This document shows positions 16,523 through 26,800 of a stretch of DNA of 27,609 nt, one piece after another (position 1 is the first letter of the stretch; every line of letters starts with the position of its first letter). Below the pieces are notes generated by a model. It had not been told where the DNA came from. It made no database searches and saw nothing but the letters and a program-made list of their open reading frames with translations. The DNA comes from an uncultured Opitutia bacterium (lineage in GTDB: Bacteria; Verrucomicrobiota; Verrucomicrobiia; Opitutales; UBA953), in contig CAIKRN010000046.1 of the NCBI GenBank assembly GCA_903829855.1, forward strand, positions 1-27,609. The letters are read 5' to 3'. The position numbers and the translations under genes were made by a program.

Positions 16523-17278
16523 ATGTCCGCCGAAGCCATCCAAAGCTTGCTCGAGCTTTCCCATCAATTAGGAGGTGACCGTCTACGCATGGCCATCTTG
16601 GGGGAAGGCAACACGTCCGTCCGGCTCGATGCCGATACGTTTGCGGTCAAGGCTTCGGGGTCGAATCTTGCGAGCCTGCGTCCGGGTGACGTGACTACCT
16701 GCCGTTTCGATCGCTTATTACCTTTGATAGAATCCACGAGCGCGACGGATGCCGAAGTGGATGCCGCATTATTTGCTGCTCGGGTCGACGGACAGGCCAA
16801 GAAGCCCTCGATTGAGGCTTTGTTTCACGCCTATTTACTTACGCTACCTGGGGTGGCTTGCGTCGGGCACGTCCATGCCATCGCCGTTAATCAGATTCTT
16901 TGTTCCCCGCGGGCCCGTGAGTTTGCCGAACGGCGAGCTTGTCCTGATGAGATTGTGATGTGCGGTATCGAGTCCGTCTTTGTACCCTATGCCGATCCTG
17001 GGCTGGGTCTCTCTCAAGGCATCCGCCAGGAAGTCTTGGCTTTTGTGAAGCGTACGGGTCGTGACCCAAAAATCATCCTCCTTCAGAACCACGGCATCAT
17101 TGCGGTGGGTCCATCCCCAAAGGCTGTGCTCGGCTCCCTCTTGATGGCCGAAAAAGCCGCGGAGATTTTCATCGGCGCCGCCGCCTTGGGTGGCCCGGTG
17201 TTTCTGACCGCGGCCCAGTGCGAGCGTATCGCTGGCCGCCCGGATGAGCATTACCGACAAAAAATGCTTGGATTATAA
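16523..17278 (+). CDS. Class II (zinc) aldolase, FucA/RhaD/adducin family
   Basis: This 251-residue protein has the class II aldolase/adducin fold. GEGNTSVRL and the KASGSNLASL loop bind phosphate or substrate, and the zinc ligands are His116 and His118 (HVHAIA) and His190 (NHGIIAVG). Such enzymes split fuculose-1-phosphate or rhamnulose-1-phosphate into DHAP and L-lactaldehyde. The start is the ATG at 16523. An in-frame upstream TTG at 16505 lies inside the isomerase gene and is unlikely. A GGAG lies ten bases before this ATG, one of the few plausible Shine-Dalgarno sequences here. A second, fused aldolase is encoded two genes downstream, so this one may serve a different ketose phosphate or have another role. 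Confidence 0.9.
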   Translation: MSAEAIQSLLELSHQLGGDRLRMAILGEGNTSVRLDADTFAVKASGSNLASLRPGDVTTCRFDRLLPLIESTSATDAEVDAALFAARVDGQAKKPSIEALFHAYLLTLPGVACVGHVHAIAVNQILCSPRAREFAERRACPDEIVMCGIESVFVPYADPGLGLSQGIRQEVLAFVKRTGRDPKIILLQNHGIIAVGPSPKAVLGSLLMAEKAAEIFIGAAALGGPVFLTAAQCERIAGRPDEHYRQKMLGL

Positions 17279-17305
17279 CCCGCTCGCCCTCCCCTCTCTG
17301 ATTAT

Positions 17306-18775
17306 ATGTCCCATTATCTCGCCATCGACCTCGGAGCTGAATCCGGACGCGTCATTCTCGGCACCCTGAAGTCAGGTAAGTTCAGTATGAAGGAAGTGCA
17401 TCGCTTCTCCAATGGTGCCATCACGGCCAATGGTACGCTACGCTGGGATATCATCCGCATCTTTCGTGAAATCCGGATTGGCCTAGCGAAGGGTGCCAAA
17501 CTTGGGCCGATCAAATCCGTGGCCTGTGATTCATGGGGCGTCGACTACGTACTCTTGAAGGGAGACGGCCCGTTGCTGTCCTTGCCGTTCACCTATCGCG
17601 ACGAACGCAGTTTCAAGTCCTACGAACTGGCTATGCGTCGTTTCTCTCAAAAAGAAATTTTCGATGGGACAGGTATTGCCTCGATTTCCATCAACACGCT
17701 CTACCAGCTTTTCGATGACGCCCTGAATCGTCCGGAAATGTTGAAATTCGCCGATAAATTTCTCCTCATCGGCGATTACATTACTTGGTTGCTCACGGGG
17801 AAAGCTCGGGCGGAAGAGACGTTGATTTCCGGCAGTCAGTGTTGGGACACGCGCAAACGTGCGTGGGCCTTGCCGGTATTAAAGAAGCTGGGCATCCCTA
17901 AGCATATCTTGCCGAAGCCAGTCGCACCTGGCGTGAAGCTTGGGAAGATGCTCCCTTATCTGGCCAAGGAAACGGGCCTCGGTAAGACGGAAGTGGTCAC
18001 GACCTGCGCCCACGACACGGCTGCCGCCGTCGCCGCCGTGCCGGCCACCAAGGGGGACGATTGGGCTTACCTATCGTCGGGAACTTGGTCACTGCTCGGT
18101 GTTGAGCTACCGAAGCCGCTCGTGAACGAGACGGTGCGCAAGGCCAAGTATACCAATGAAGTCGGTTTCGGGGGCACGTCTCGCTTCCTGAAGAATCTCG
18201 TGGGCCTCTGGGTGCTCCAAGAGTGCCGTCGGGAGTGGATGGAAAAAGGAGAAGTCTCCGATTATGGCGAGATCGTTAAGCTGGCACTTAAGGCTCCGAC
18301 GCTACGCTCTTTCATCCGTCCGGATGATATTCGCTTTGCCAAGCGCGGCGACATGGTGGCCAAGGTTCAAGCCTTCTGCCGCGAGACCAAGCAGCCGATT
18401 CCGAAGACCCACGGGGAAATCGCCCGCTGCGTCCTCGAATCTCTTGCCCTGCTTTACCGTGTCGAGATGGACGGCATGGAGAAGTTGACTGGCCGTAAGT
18501 TGAAGCGCTTGCATATAGTCGGCGGTGGTTGCCGAAATGCGCTCCTCAATCAGGCGACCGCCGATGCCACCGGGCGAATCGTTATCGCTGGACCTGTTGA
18601 AGCCACCGCCGCGGGTAATATCTTAGTCCAAGCCATCGCCATGAAGGAGCTCAAGAACCTCGACGAACTGCGTAAGGTTGTCCGAAACTCTTTTGAGGTA
18701 GTGACTTACAAGCCGAACGCCACGGCTGCCTGGGCTTCCGCCCAATCCAAGTTTAATGGTTTAAAGAAGTCATAA
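17306..18775 (+). CDS. rhaB: Rhamnulokinase (FGGY family)
   Basis: The 489-residue FGGY carbohydrate kinase phosphorylates L-rhamnulose, and possibly L-fuculose, at O1 using ATP. RhaB-type sequence runs throughout: AIDLGAESGRVILG at the N-terminus, DSWGVDYVLL, YRDERS, SINTLYQLFDD, CAHDTAAAVAAVPA, YLSSGTWSLLGVE, RFLKNLVGLWVLQECRREW, and the C-terminal ATP site IVGGGCRNALLNQATADATG followed by GPVEATAAGN. The GAESGR start and the NLVGLWVLQECRR block separate it from glycerol and xylulose kinases. The length is normal. It follows the aldolase after 27 bases and precedes rhaEW by 39 bases. The kinase is the best single pointer to rhamnose within the operon. Confidence 0.92.
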   Translation: MSHYLAIDLGAESGRVILGTLKSGKFSMKEVHRFSNGAITANGTLRWDIIRIFREIRIGLAKGAKLGPIKSVACDSWGVDYVLLKGDGPLLSLPFTYRDERSFKSYELAMRRFSQKEIFDGTGIASISINTLYQLFDDALNRPEMLKFADKFLLIGDYITWLLTGKARAEETLISGSQCWDTRKRAWALPVLKKLGIPKHILPKPVAPGVKLGKMLPYLAKETGLGKTEVVTTCAHDTAAAVAAVPATKGDDWAYLSSGTWSLLGVELPKPLVNETVRKAKYTNEVGFGGTSRFLKNLVGLWVLQECRREWMEKGEVSDYGEIVKLALKAPTLRSFIRPDDIRFAKRGDMVAKVQAFCRETKQPIPKTHGEIARCVLESLALLYRVEMDGMEKLTGRKLKRLHIVGGGCRNALLNQATADATGRIVIAGPVEATAAGNILVQAIAMKELKNLDELRKVVRNSFEVVTYKPNATAAWASAQSKFNGLKKS

Positions 18776-18814
18776 ACCCCCTTACTCAACACCCCACTCT
18801 TCCACGTAACACCT

Positions 18815-21007
18815 ATGTCCTCCTATAAGTACGTCTCTCATCTCTGGAACGATGCCGAAGCCGCGAAGCTCGATCCAGTTGGCCGTCTGGTCTACCGCTC
18901 GAACAAGCTCGGTGCCGATCAGCGCATTACCAATACCGGCGGTGGCAATACCTCCTCGAAGATTGTGGAGAAAGATCCTCTGACGGGCGCCGAAACCCAG
19001 GTCCTCTGGGTCAAGGGTTCTGGTGGCGATCTCCGGACGAGCAATCGCGAGAATTTTTCCTCCCTCTATCAGGATAAGCTCATCGGTCTGCAGAAGTCCT
19101 ACGCCGCTCGCGCCGACAAGGGTCTCAAGTCGCAGGCCGAAGATGACATGGTCGGCATGTATAACCACGCCACCTTCAATCTGAATCCGCGTGCATCCTC
19201 CATCGACACCCCTCTGCACAGCTTCCTGACAGGTAAGCACGTCGACCACATGCACCCGAACGCGATTATCTCAATCGCTGCTTCCAAGAACTGCGAAGCC
19301 CTCACCCAGCAGATTTTCGCAGGTAAGATGGCCTACGTGAAGTGGATGCGCCCGGGTTTTGAGCTCGGCCTCGCCATGCAGGAGATCTCCGGCAAGCAGC
19401 CCGACATCAAGGCTATCATGATGGGCCAGCATGGTTTCATTTCTTGGGCAGATGATGATAAGGCCTGCTACGAGCTCACGCTGGCGATGATCGAGCAGGC
19501 TTCGGCCTATATCGATGCTAAGTACCAAGCCAAGGGTGGGGATGCCAAGGCCTTTGGCGGTGCCCTTTACCAAACCCTCGATACGGAGAAGCGCCACGCG
19601 GCCTTCGCCGCTATCTTGCCTTGGCTGCGTGGTCAGGTCTCCATTGAGAAGCGTTTCATCGGTACGATCCAAGATGACGAAAAGATTCTCCGCTTCGTCA
19701 ATTCGAAGGACGCTCCTCGTCTGGCCGAGCTTGGCACCTCCTGCCCGGACCACTTCCTCCGCACGAAGATCAAGCCCCTCTACGTGAACTGGAACCCTCA
19801 GTCTGAAGACACCGCCGCACTGAAGACCAAGCTCGCCGCCGCCCTTGAGCAGTACCGCAAGGATTACGCCGCTTACTATAACGCCTGCAAGCGAGCCAAC
19901 TCTCCGGCCATGCGCGACCCGAATCCGACGGTCGTCCTTATTCCTGGCCTCGGCATGATTGCCTGGGGCAAGGATAAGTCCGAATCTCGCGTTACCGCTG
20001 AGTTCTATAACTGTGCCGTCGAAGTCATGCGTGGAGCCGAGGCGATTGACCAGTATATCGCCCTCCCCCAGCAGGAAGCGTTCGACATCGAATATTGGCT
20101 GCTCGAAGAGGCTAAGCTGAAGCGCATGCCAGCCGAGAAGGAACTGGCCCGCCAGATTATCATCGTCGTCGGCGCCGGCTCAGGCATCGGCAAGGAAACC
20201 GCCCATCGTCTGGTTAAAGAAGGCGCCCACATCGTCTGCGTCGACAAGAACGTCGAGGCCGCTCAGGCCACGGCGAAGGAAATTACCGACAAGCTCGGGA
20301 CGGGTATCGGCGTCGCTGGTACCGGCCTCTCCAACTGCGGTCCGGCCATCGGTCTTTCGGGTGACATCATGGATCGTAATTCCATCCGTAAGATGCTTGA
20401 CCAGGTCGCCCTCGCTTATGGTGGTTTCGACTCCGTTTGTGTGACCGCGGGTATCTTTGTCTCCCCCGATACTACTGGGCATATCCCGGATGATAAGTGG
20501 GCGCTCACCTTCGCACTCAATGTGACGGGTAGCTATCTCGTCGCTGATGAGGCTTTCAAGACCTGGAAGGAGCAAGGTTTGCGTGGTAATCTCGTGCTGA
20601 CGACCAGCGCCAATGCTGCCGTCGCCAAGAAGGGCTCCGTCGCCTACGACACCTCGAAGGCTGCCGCCAACCACCTCGTGCGCGAGATGGCGATGGAACT
20701 CTCGCCCCTTATTCGCGTCAACGGCGTGGCTCCGGCCACCGTCGTCCAAGGGTCGGCGATGTTCCCTCGTGACCGAGTGATCGCCTCGCTTGCTAAGTAC
20801 GGCATACCTTACACCGATGATGAGGCGACCGATTCACTGACCACGAAGCTTTCCCGCTTCTACGCCGATCGCACCCTGACGAAGAACCCCATCACTCCCG
20901 CTGACCAAGCCGAAGCCTACTTCCTTCTCGTGACTAATCGCTTAAGCAAGACGACCGGACAGGTCATCACCGTTGACGGTGGTCTGCACGAGGCGTTTCT
21001 GCGCTAA
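18815..21007 (+). CDS. rhaEW: Bifunctional rhamnulose-1-phosphate aldolase / L-lactaldehyde dehydrogenase (RhaEW type)
   Basis: The 730-residue protein joins two enzymes. Residues about 1-400 are a class II aldolase: NTGGGNTSSKI near the start, zinc ligands His145 and His147 (DHMHPNAI), and His206 (GQHGFISW). Residues about 445-730 are a short-chain dehydrogenase: cofactor motif GAGSGIG (453-459) and catalytic Tyr611 and Lys615 in YDTSK. The fusion is known in bacteria lacking separate RhaD and AldA. It splits rhamnulose-1-P to DHAP and L-lactaldehyde, then oxidises lactaldehyde to L-lactate with NAD. This explains why no aldehyde dehydrogenase gene is present and why lutABC follows directly. 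Asp in VCVDKN after the glycine motif fits an NAD preference (inference). The lutA start is only four bases downstream. Confidence 0.93.
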   Translation: MSSYKYVSHLWNDAEAAKLDPVGRLVYRSNKLGADQRITNTGGGNTSSKIVEKDPLTGAETQVLWVKGSGGDLRTSNRENFSSLYQDKLIGLQKSYAARADKGLKSQAEDDMVGMYNHATFNLNPRASSIDTPLHSFLTGKHVDHMHPNAIISIAASKNCEALTQQIFAGKMAYVKWMRPGFELGLAMQEISGKQPDIKAIMMGQHGFISWADDDKACYELTLAMIEQASAYIDAKYQAKGGDAKAFGGALYQTLDTEKRHAAFAAILPWLRGQVSIEKRFIGTIQDDEKILRFVNSKDAPRLAELGTSCPDHFLRTKIKPLYVNWNPQSEDTAALKTKLAAALEQYRKDYAAYYNACKRANSPAMRDPNPTVVLIPGLGMIAWGKDKSESRVTAEFYNCAVEVMRGAEAIDQYIALPQQEAFDIEYWLLEEAKLKRMPAEKELARQIIIVVGAGSGIGKETAHRLVKEGAHIVCVDKNVEAAQATAKEITDKLGTGIGVAGTGLSNCGPAIGLSGDIMDRNSIRKMLDQVALAYGGFDSVCVTAGIFVSPDTTGHIPDDKWALTFALNVTGSYLVADEAFKTWKEQGLRGNLVLTTSANAAVAKKGSVAYDTSKAAANHLVREMAMELSPLIRVNGVAPATVVQGSAMFPRDRVIASLAKYGIPYTDDEATDSLTTKLSRFYADRTLTKNPITPADQAEAYFLLVTNRLSKTTGQVITVDGGLHEAFLR

Positions 21008-21011
21008 GCTC

Positions 21012-21731
21012 GTGCGTGTCTCTCTCTTCGTCCCCTGCTTCGTCGATCAGCTGACCCCCAAGGTCGGACTGGCTACCGCCAAGGTGCTTAAACGCTTGGG
21101 GCACGATGTTGAATTCCGTTCGGCGCAGACCTGTTGCGGTCAGCCGTCTTTCAACTCCGGACAGTGGGGCGTTGCTCGCGAGGCTGCCATTCGGGCTCTG
21201 GGCGTATTTCGTGGTGCCGAAGCCGTCGTGGGTCCCTCGGGTTCCTGCGTGGCGATGATGCGTAATTTCTATCCTGAACTGCTCAAGGGGACGCCGCATG
21301 CTGCGGAAGCTGATGACCTCGCTGCACGTACGTTCGAGTTCTCGGAATTCCTCGTGAAGAAACTCGGTGTCACGGATGTTGGGGCGAAGTTTGCGAAGAA
21401 GGTCACCTATCATGATGGTTGCCACGCTTTGCGGGAACTCCGCCTCAAAGAGGAACCACGCCAGTTGCTGCGTGCGGTGAAGGGGCTCGAACTGATTGAA
21501 AGTGAGGAAGGTGAGTCTTGTTGCGGCTTTGGCGGCCTTTTTTCCGCCAAGTTCCCGATGATTTCCACCGCGATGGTCCAAGTTAAGGGTGGCGCGCTGG
21601 CTCGTACCGGTGCCGACTTCGTCGTCTCGTCTGACCCCTCCTGTCTCCTGCAAATCGGTGGCTGGCTGTCCCGCGAAGGTAAACCGATCCTCCCCCTCCA
21701 CATCGCCGAAGTCTTGGCGAACGACGCCTGA
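21012..21731 (+). CDS. lutA: Lactate utilization protein A (Fe-S, CCG domains)
   Basis: LutA, with LutB and LutC, forms an iron-sulfur L-lactate oxidising system that yields pyruvate. From the GTG at 21012 the protein has 239 residues, the normal size, and begins VRVSLFVPCFVDQ like other LutA proteins. Two cysteine-rich CCG domains are visible: the first with QTCCGQPSFNSG and GPSGSCVAMMR, the second with YHDGCHALREL and ESCCGFGGLFS. These bind heterodisulfide-reductase-type Fe-S clusters in related proteins. An upstream ATG at 20973 lies inside rhaEW and would add residues foreign to the family. It is four bases after rhaEW and two bases before lutB, so transcription and translation are probably coupled. 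Confidence 0.93.
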   Translation: MRVSLFVPCFVDQLTPKVGLATAKVLKRLGHDVEFRSAQTCCGQPSFNSGQWGVAREAAIRALGVFRGAEAVVGPSGSCVAMMRNFYPELLKGTPHAAEADDLAARTFEFSEFLVKKLGVTDVGAKFAKKVTYHDGCHALRELRLKEEPRQLLRAVKGLELIESEEGESCCGFGGLFSAKFPMISTAMVQVKGGALARTGADFVVSSDPSCLLQIGGWLSREGKPILPLHIAEVLANDA

Positions 21732-21733
21732 AC

Positions 21734-23122
21734 ATGGACAATTCTAAGGCTATTTTCTTAAAAGAGGCCACGGTCAATGCGGCCGATGGCGTCCAGCGTG
21801 CCTTTATCAGTAAGGCACTGGGTGGTTATTATACGAACCGCGATTTGCAGAAGGCACGTTATCGCGATTGGGAGCGCGCCCGGGACGCGGCCTCGATGGC
21901 CAAGTGGAGCGCCGTCAACGACCTCGCCAATGTTCTTGAGAAATTCGTGAACAATTTTGAACGCAACGGTGGAGTCGTCCACTGGGCCAGAGATGCGGCG
22001 GAGGCTCGTGATATTATTCTAAAAATCGCCGAAAACGCGAAAGCTAAGGCCATCGTGAAATCCAAGTGCATGACTTCAGAGGAGATTCATTTAAATGATG
22101 CGCTCGAGAAGGCAGGCTTTGGTGTCGTGGAAAGCGACTTGGGCGAATTCATCCAGCAGCTGCGCGGCGAAGCCCCCTACCACTTTGTCTTCCCGTGCAT
22201 GCATGTGAAGCGCGAGGCCATCAGCGAACTCTTCACGAAACATCTCGGCACGGCTCCCACCGACAGTCCTGAAGAATTGACGATGATTGCCCGTCGGCAC
22301 CTTCGCCAGCTCTACGTCGACGCCGATATCGGCATCACGGGTGCTAACTTCCTCGTCGCCGAGACGGGTCAGATTTCGATCACCGAGAACGAAGGGAATG
22401 CCCGGCTCACGGCTGCCCTGCCCCGCATTCATATTGCACTTTCGGGTATCGAGAAAGTGGTCAATGAGCTGGATGACTTGTCGGTGCTGCTCCCGATGTT
22501 GGCCACGGCCGGTGCCGGCCAGCCGATGACCTGTTACAATACGCTCTATTCCGGACCTCGGAAGAAAGGCGAGTGCGACGGTCCCGAGGAATTCCATATT
22601 GTCCTACTCGACAATGCTCGCACCCGCCTCCTGGCCGACCCCGAGCAACGCGATGCCTTGCATTGCATCCGCTGCGGGGCGTGCCTCAACGTCTGCCCGA
22701 TTTTTAAAAATATCGGCGGTTTGGCTTATGGCACGACCTACCAAGGCCCCATCGGCTCGGTGATTACTCCTCACCTGCGCGGCCTCAAGCAGTGGAATCA
22801 CCTCTCCGGCGCCTCCTCGCTCTGCGGTGCCTGTACGGATGCGTGTCCGGTTCGAATCGACCTGCATCATCACCTGCTGCATAATCGTCGTAACGCCGCC
22901 AAGGAGTCGCCGACGCTCTTTGATCGCGTTTTCCATAATGGATTTAATTTCGTCATCAAACGCCCCTGGCTTTTCGCTACCGGTGGCCGCATTTTCCGTG
23001 CGACTTTACCGCTGCTGCAGAAGCTCCCCTTGCCTTACATGGGGGCATGGATGAAGACTCGCGATCTGCCGAAGGCACCCGCCCAATCCTTCCGCGACCA
23101 GTGGAAGCACGACCATGTCTGA
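21734..23122 (+). CDS. lutB: Lactate utilization protein B (4Fe-4S)
   Basis: This 462-residue protein is the core Fe-S subunit of the LutABC system. The N-terminal two thirds is an LUD domain (for example GANFLVAETGQISITENEGN). Two ferredoxin-like cluster motifs follow: CIRCGACLNVCP at residues 311-322, and CGACTDACP starting at Cys364. The second has the shortened CxxCxxxC pattern usual for the family. The C-terminal part (FVIKRPWLFATGG onward) matches the LutB tail. It begins two bases after lutA and overlaps lutC by eight bases, so the three are made together. In this operon it probably handles the L-lactate released by RhaEW. Confidence 0.95.
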   Translation: MDNSKAIFLKEATVNAADGVQRAFISKALGGYYTNRDLQKARYRDWERARDAASMAKWSAVNDLANVLEKFVNNFERNGGVVHWARDAAEARDIILKIAENAKAKAIVKSKCMTSEEIHLNDALEKAGFGVVESDLGEFIQQLRGEAPYHFVFPCMHVKREAISELFTKHLGTAPTDSPEELTMIARRHLRQLYVDADIGITGANFLVAETGQISITENEGNARLTAALPRIHIALSGIEKVVNELDDLSVLLPMLATAGAGQPMTCYNTLYSGPRKKGECDGPEEFHIVLLDNARTRLLADPEQRDALHCIRCGACLNVCPIFKNIGGLAYGTTYQGPIGSVITPHLRGLKQWNHLSGASSLCGACTDACPVRIDLHHHLLHNRRNAAKESPTLFDRVFHNGFNFVIKRPWLFATGGRIFRATLPLLQKLPLPYMGAWMKTRDLPKAPAQSFRDQWKHDHV

Positions 23123-23795
23123 CGCCCGCACCGATATCTTCGCCCGCATCCGGGAGGCCTTGAAGGTCAAGGCACCCAAGCCCCATCTTAAGGCCCAGAC
23201 CTCTTCGCCGAAAACCTCGGTCGCCGCCAAGCCATGGCTGCCAGATGGCGGGGAGACCGCCGAGGATAGTCTGCTGATCCTCGCGGAACAGCTCGCCAAG
23301 CTCAAGGCGGTGCTCATCCGCGTGCCAGATCATGCCAGCGCGGCCAAAGCTTTCGCCGAACTTGCCACCACCAAGTCTTGGAAGAAAGTGGCCTACCACG
23401 GGCATGAGCTCACGCGCCCGCTCGCCGCCACCCTTACTTGCGAGGCCTGGGAGGCTGACGCCTCCTTCGATAAACAGAAGTTGGAGGGCAGCGACGCTGG
23501 CCTCACCACCTGCGAATCCATCGTCGCTCAGTTAGGTTCGATTCTCGTGTCCAGTCGGAGCTCAGGCGGGCGGGCCCTTTCCGTGCTGCCTCACGTCCAT
23601 GTCGTTATCGCTGAGGCTTCTCAGGTAGTCCCGGATCTCGGTGCTGCCTTGGCTTTGGTGAAGGCCCGCCATGGTACCGATATGCCGAGCATGCTTTCTT
23701 TCATCACCGGCCCTAGTCGTACCGGTGACATTGAACGGATTCTCGTTTTGGGAGCCCACGGCCCTAAGGAGTTGTTTCTGATCCTGGTCGGTTGA
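23115..23795 (+). CDS. lutC: Lactate utilization protein C (LUD domain)
   Basis: The 226-residue protein is the third LutABC component. The N-terminus (ARTDIFARIREALK) is the normal LutC opening helix, and a low-complexity Lys/Pro/Thr linker follows. The LUD domain ends with GSILVSSRSSGGRALSVLPHVHVVI and FITGPSRTGDIERILVLGAHGP, both highly characteristic of LutC. Its start overlaps lutB by eight bases. The next gene begins five bases after its stop, so the message may continue into the cytochrome gene. Confidence 0.94.
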   Translation: MSDARTDIFARIREALKVKAPKPHLKAQTSSPKTSVAAKPWLPDGGETAEDSLLILAEQLAKLKAVLIRVPDHASAAKAFAELATTKSWKKVAYHGHELTRPLAATLTCEAWEADASFDKQKLEGSDAGLTTCESIVAQLGSILVSSRSSGGRALSVLPHVHVVIAEASQVVPDLGAALALVKARHGTDMPSMLSFITGPSRTGDIERILVLGAHGPKELFLILVG

Positions 23796-23800
23796 TCTCT

Positions 23801-26800
23801 ATGCGCCCGACCGGCCTCCAGTTTGTGCTGCTTGTTGTTGCGGGGATGGTTTCAGCGACGGAGGTCGCGCCTCGCAAATGGTCCGGCTCGTTGAACGTTC
23901 CCGACCCGGTCGCCTGCACCGTTGACGAGGCAGGTAATGTGTATGTGAGTTCCACGGCTCGTCGCAAAGCGGGCGATGTTGATATTCGTGAGCATCCTCT
24001 CTGGGTGCCCTACGATCTTGCTTTCACTTCGCCCGACGAGAAAGCGGCCTTCTATCGTCGGGAGATTACCCCCGCTCACTTTCGCGCCCCTCGGGGTGGT
24101 ATCAAGGATTTCAATGGCGACGGCGTCATTGACTGGAAAGACCTAAGTTTTAATAAAGATAAGATTTACAAGTTGTCGGATGCCGATGGATCTGGCGTCG
24201 CCAATAAAATCACTGTCTTCGCCGATGGATTCAATCTACCCAATGCGGGTATCGCCGCGGGCGTACTTTATTTTGATGGCTGGGTCTACGTGACGGCTAT
24301 CCCGCATCTCTACCGATTCAAGGACACGAAGGGTGAAGGCGTCGCCGATGTGCAGGAGATTGTCGCGAGCGGCTTTGGCTGCCACATCGCCTATGCTGGG
24401 CACGATATGCATGGTTTGCGGCTCGGCCCAGACGGGCGGATTTATTGGACGATTGGTGACAAAGGGTTAAACGTCACCAGCCAGGAAGGCCGTAAGTTCT
24501 TCTATCCCCATGAAGGCGCCGTCATGCGTTGCGAACCCGATGGAGCGAACTTCGAAGTTTTTGCCCACGGGATTCGTAATCTTCAAGAAATCGCCTTCGA
24601 CGATTTTGGTAATGTCCTTGGCGTAGATAACGATGCCGACCAACCGAAGGAGCGCGAACGGATGGTCTATCTACTCGAGGGTTCGGATTCCGGTTGGCGT
24701 TGTCAGCATCAGTACATGAAGCTCGAGAGCCGATGGATGAAGGAGAATATCTGGATGCCCGCTGGTCAGCCTGATCAACCCCTTTTCATCACCCCGCCCA
24801 TTGCGAATTACTCCGACGGTCCGGCTGGTTTCCTGCACGAGCCAGGGCATGCGTTGGATGGAACTTTGCGGGGTCATTTCATCTTGAATCAGTTTCCGAA
24901 GGGGGCGATGGATGCCTTCACCTTAGAGGCAGACCGTGATAGTTTTCGCATGGTCGGACTACGCACGATCAACAAAGGCATCATGGGTGTTGGCATGTCT
25001 TGGGGGACGGATGGACGTGCTTATTTTGTCGATTGGATGGGCGGGTATCCGCTGAAACAAAAAGGGGCAGTGTGGCGGATGGATGTTGCCCCGCAGATTG
25101 ATGTGACCTCGGAGCAATTTCTGGCTAAGCCTTATAGTGCGCCCGTGCCGAAGGAAGAGTTGCTCGCTTTGCTCGGGCACCGCGATCAACGCGTAAGGAC
25201 CAATGCCTCAATCCGGCTGGACCGCTTGGGCGCATGGGATGAGATGCTGCGGATTGCGAAGACCAAGACGGCGCCCCGACTGGGCCGTATTCATGCCATC
25301 TGGGGGTGTGGGATGGGTTTGCGTCGCGGTAAGATTGCCGAACAGGTGCCATATCTCGCTCTGCTGGACGATGATGATGCCGAGATTCGCGTGCAGGCTC
25401 TCAAGGTTTTGAGCGAAGCCAAGGTCACTCCTGCCCTTCAGGCCAAGGTGGTCGGACAACTGGCCCATGATGATCTCCGTGTCCGAACTCAGGCAGGGAT
25501 TACGTTAGGCCGCATCGGTGGGGTCGCCCCGTTTGCTACTTTCCTTCGGGATCCGGCGGCCGACCTAAGTTTGCCTTGGTTGCGCCATGGGTTAGTTTCA
25601 GGTATCGCGGCGACGCACACCTCTGAACAGCTATACGTCATCGCCCAAAGTAAGCCAGGTGCCGAGGCGGTTTTTGCGACGCTCGCCCTCGCTCGGCAGA
25701 AGTCTGTTCGGCTGGGCGGTTTGCTGGATCACTCCAATGTTGATGTCGTGAAAGAAGCCGCCCGGGCGATTCATGATGATGTCGGTATTCCCGAGGCATG
25801 GGGGGCACTGGCAGATGTGCTCCAGAAATCTCCTTTGCCGCCCCCAGTCGCCCGTCGTGCCATCAACACCAATTTGAGACTCGGTACCGAAGGCGCCCTT
25901 GCTCACCTACTTGATTGGTACTTTGTCCAAGTTGATGACGTCGCTTTGCGGACCCAGGCCATGCAGGCAATCATCTCCTTTAATCAACCACCCGTGCTCG
26001 ATCGAGTCGATGGCACCTCTAAGATTTACCCTGAACGCGATAAGCATGCCATCGCGGGAGTCTTGCGACGCTATCAGGCGAGACTGCTGGAAGTTCAAGA
26101 GCCCGGGCAGCGTGCCCTCGTTTTGGAGGCGATGGTGAAGTACGAATTAGACATCCCCCTTCCCGTTTTATTGGCTTTCGCTGGTGACTTGAAGGCCAGC
26201 CCTGCGGTCCGACAGCAGACGTTAAGGTTACTCGGTGCCAAGACGGTCGAGACTGAATCCATTAACCGAATTTTACGAAGCTCCGCGGGCGAAGGAAATC
26301 CATCGATGGTGCGAATCGAAGCGGTCAATCAACTGTTCGTCCGGGATTTGTCGGGGGCACTGGAGGTCATGCGTAATATCATTAATTCCAAGTCCGCCCA
26401 ATTGCCGGAAAAACAAGCCATCATCACTCAGCTGAGGGACAGTGCGGATCCCTTGGCTGGCCGGATGGTGCTCGAGCTCCTCGACCGTCTCAATGCCCGG
26501 AATCTAGATGCAGGCCTCAGGTTCGATGTCTATTTGGCCGCTCATGATTCGACGATCCTCGCCGTAAAAAATGCATGGACAAAATACCTCGCCACAACAG
26601 CGAAGGCCGGCCTCCGTATGGCTTCGCCTGATTTGCCATTTGAATTACTCCTCGATGGGGGCGATGCCCCCCGCGGCCGGGAAATTATTAATGGTCATAT
26701 TGGCGCGAATTGCACCGCCTGTCACCGGGTCGATTCCGATGAGGGGAGCGAAGTTGGACCGAAGCTGACCGCCATCGGTGCTACCCGGAGTAAAGCCGAC

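Noticed and set aside
14112..23795. Bacterial microcompartment locus for fucose/rhamnose
   Set aside because: No BMC shell proteins, PduL or CoA-acylating aldehyde dehydrogenase are encoded in the stretch.
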